DNA of 64,000 nt, from the NCBI RefSeq assembly GCF_036226405.1, contig NZ_CP108464.1:7254001-7318000 (forward strand), in the 5' to 3' direction. The notes under the pieces are model-generated. The model searched no databases. It saw nothing but the letters and a program-made list of their open reading frames with translations, and was not told the origin of the DNA. Below are positions 62,700 through 64,000 of the stretch, piece by piece (the stretch's first letter is position 1; each line of letters opens with the position of its first letter). This DNA is from Streptomyces sp. NBC_01260 (lineage in GTDB: Bacteria > Actinomycetota > Actinomycetes > Streptomycetales > Streptomycetaceae). The position numbers and the translations under genes are program-made.

Positions 62700-64000
62700 A
62701 TGTACGAGCTGTCCCGGGTCCGCCTCTACTCCATCGGGCCTGCCGGTGCGCGCTACGCCGACACCGTGCTTGACCTGCGCGGGGTCGGCGCGCCCGTGCC
62801 CCACCCCGCACCGGCGCAGGCGGAGTTCTTCGAGGAGGAACCGGTCGGCCCGCCGCGCCGCCCCGCCCCCGCCGGAGTGCTCTTCCTGGAGAACGGCGGC
62901 GGCAAGTCCGTCCTGCTGAAGCTGATCTTCTCGGTGATGCTGCCCGGCCACCGCAACACCCTCGGCGGCGCCAGCTCCGGCGTACTGCGCAAGTTCCTGC
63001 TCGCCGAGGACTGCGGGCATGTCGCGCTGGAGTGGCAGCACACCCTGACGGGCGAATGCGTCGTCGTCGGCAAGGTCAGCGAATGGCGTGGACGCCAGGT
63101 CTCCAACGACCCCAGGAAGTTCGCCGAGGCCTGGTACTCCTTCCGGCCCGGCCCCGGACTCAGCCTCGACTCGCTGCCCGTCGCCGAGGCGACCTCGGTG
63201 GGCCGCCCCGCCGAAGGCGTCTCCGGCGCCCGCGGCAGGCGCCGCACCATGAAGGGCTTCCGCGACGCGCTCACCGAGGCGGGCAAGTTCTACCAGCACC
63301 TCGACGTGCACTGGGAAGAGATCCACGACCGCTGGAACGAGCACCTCGGCGACATCGGTCTGGACCCCGAACTCTTTCGCTACCAGCGCGAGATGAACGC
63401 CGATGAGGGCGAGGCCGCAGGACTCTTCGCCGTCAAGAAGGACTCCGACTTCACCGACCTGCTGCTGCGCGCCGTCACCGACACCCGCGACACCGACGGC
63501 CTCGCCGACCTCGTCAGCGGCTTCGGCAGCAAACTGGGCCGCCGCGCCGAACTCACCGCCGAGCGCGACTTCACCGCGGGCTCCGTCGATCTGCTCGGCC
63601 GCATCGTGGAGGCCGCCGGAACGCGTTCGCGGACCAGGGACATCCACGCCGGCGCCGAGCGCCGCACCCGCACACTGGCCCGCAGGCTCTCCGCCCGCGC
63701 CGGCCTGGAGCGCGGCCGGACCGCGGAGCTCGCCCAGCAGGTCACCGGCGCGGCCCACACCGTCACCGGCGCCGAGGAGACCCGTGGCCGGGCCGCCCTG
63801 ATCGCCGCCGAACTCGCCTACCGGCACGCCTCCCTGGCCCTCACCGCGGCCGAGAAGAGCGCGGCGGCCCAGCGCCGGGAGCTGGGCGACGCCCGCACGC
63901 TGCACTCCGCCTGGCAGGCGGCCGAGGCCGTACTGCGCCACCGGGCCGCCGCTGACCGCGCCGCGCGCGTCGCCGTCGCGATCCGGGAGGCCGAGCGCGA
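62700..64000 (+). CDS. SMC-like ATPase, MksB/JetC-like (truncated by window)
   Basis: The first ~433 residues are present. Walker A is LFLENGGGKSVLLKL near residues 61-75, with Lys69, inside GVLFLENGGGKS, the MukB/MksB/JetC-type P-loop rather than the SMC/RecN type. A globular head is followed from ~240 by a coiled-coil-rich stretch full of Ala, Arg and Glu (RRLSARAGLERGRTAELAQQ). The reading frame is still open at the right edge, so length, Walker B and hinge are unseen. A JetD/MksG-like nuclease gene would be expected next. Confidence 0.78.
   Translation, partial: MYELSRVRLYSIGPAGARYADTVLDLRGVGAPVPHPAPAQAEFFEEEPVGPPRRPAPAGVLFLENGGGKSVLLKLIFSVMLPGHRNTLGGASSGVLRKFLLAEDCGHVALEWQHTLTGECVVVGKVSEWRGRQVSNDPRKFAEAWYSFRPGPGLSLDSLPVAEATSVGRPAEGVSGARGRRRTMKGFRDALTEAGKFYQHLDVHWEEIHDRWNEHLGDIGLDPELFRYQREMNADEGEAAGLFAVKKDSDFTDLLLRAVTDTRDTDGLADLVSGFGSKLGRRAELTAERDFTAGSVDLLGRIVEAAGTRSRTRDIHAGAERRTRTLARRLSARAGLERGRTAELAQQVTGAAHTVTGAEETRGRAALIAAELAYRHASLALTAAEKSAAAQRRELGDARTLHSAWQAAEAVLRHRAAADRAARVAVAIREAER

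Overview
The window is high-GC actinobacterial chromosome, almost certainly Streptomyces. The signs are third-position G/C bias, GTG and TTG starts, Tat-exported enzymes, an FMN-riboswitch rib operon, RbpA with a SigR-type promoter, a chitinase behind DasR/chi-type repeats, and the dispersed TCCTCAATCGCCGG hairpin. No rRNA, tRNA or CRISPR array was found.

Layout. 1-6.6 kb: a sugar-acid type cluster (end of an enolase-superfamily dehydratase, amidohydrolase, SDR, Tat-exported beta-helix protein, GNAT) and a secreted GH6 glucanase. 6.6-15 kb: an NCS2 permease, a winged-helix protein, an aldo/keto reductase pseudogene, a divergent VOC/WYL-regulator pair, an alginate-lyase-like remnant and a divergent MFS/ROK pair. 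Each divergent pair has an inverted repeat in its intergenic space. 15.2-21.4 kb: FMN riboswitch, ribD-ribE-pnuC-ribBA-ribH, then hisE-hisG and a PH-domain protein. 21.6-28.6 kb: a CNNM/CorC pair, an EccA-like AAA+ ATPase, a nucleoside-kinase-like P-loop protein and a Tat-exported C39-like peptidase.

28.6-39.8 kb is a decayed island. It holds an integrase fragment, at least four transposase remnants, and two full-length IS5-family elements with intact terminal repeats and slippery A/G tracts. The first element sits inside a remnant related to the second. Cargo is an ABC exporter, two unrelated-looking Arg-Asp-repeat proteins, an orphan two-TM protein resembling SLATT effectors, and a membrane-anchored esterase bracketed by related IS ends.

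39.8-50 kb: acetyltransferase and LysR regulator, GH18 chitinase, remnants of a response regulator and an FtsX-like permease, acyl-CoA dehydrogenase, Lrp regulator, YtcJ-type amidohydrolase, polyprenol-phosphate mannosyltransferase and FxsA. 50.3-57.4 kb: rbpA, an UMF1-type MFS protein, GDPD with YczE opposite a MocR regulator, and a membrane P-loop protein lacking the Walker A lysine with a 64-aa membrane partner. 57.7-64 kb: an ankyrin protein, a short ORF ending in three cysteines upstream of a HEAT-repeat gene, and the first three genes of an SMC-like (MksFEB / Wadjet JetABC-like) operon cut off by the window edge.
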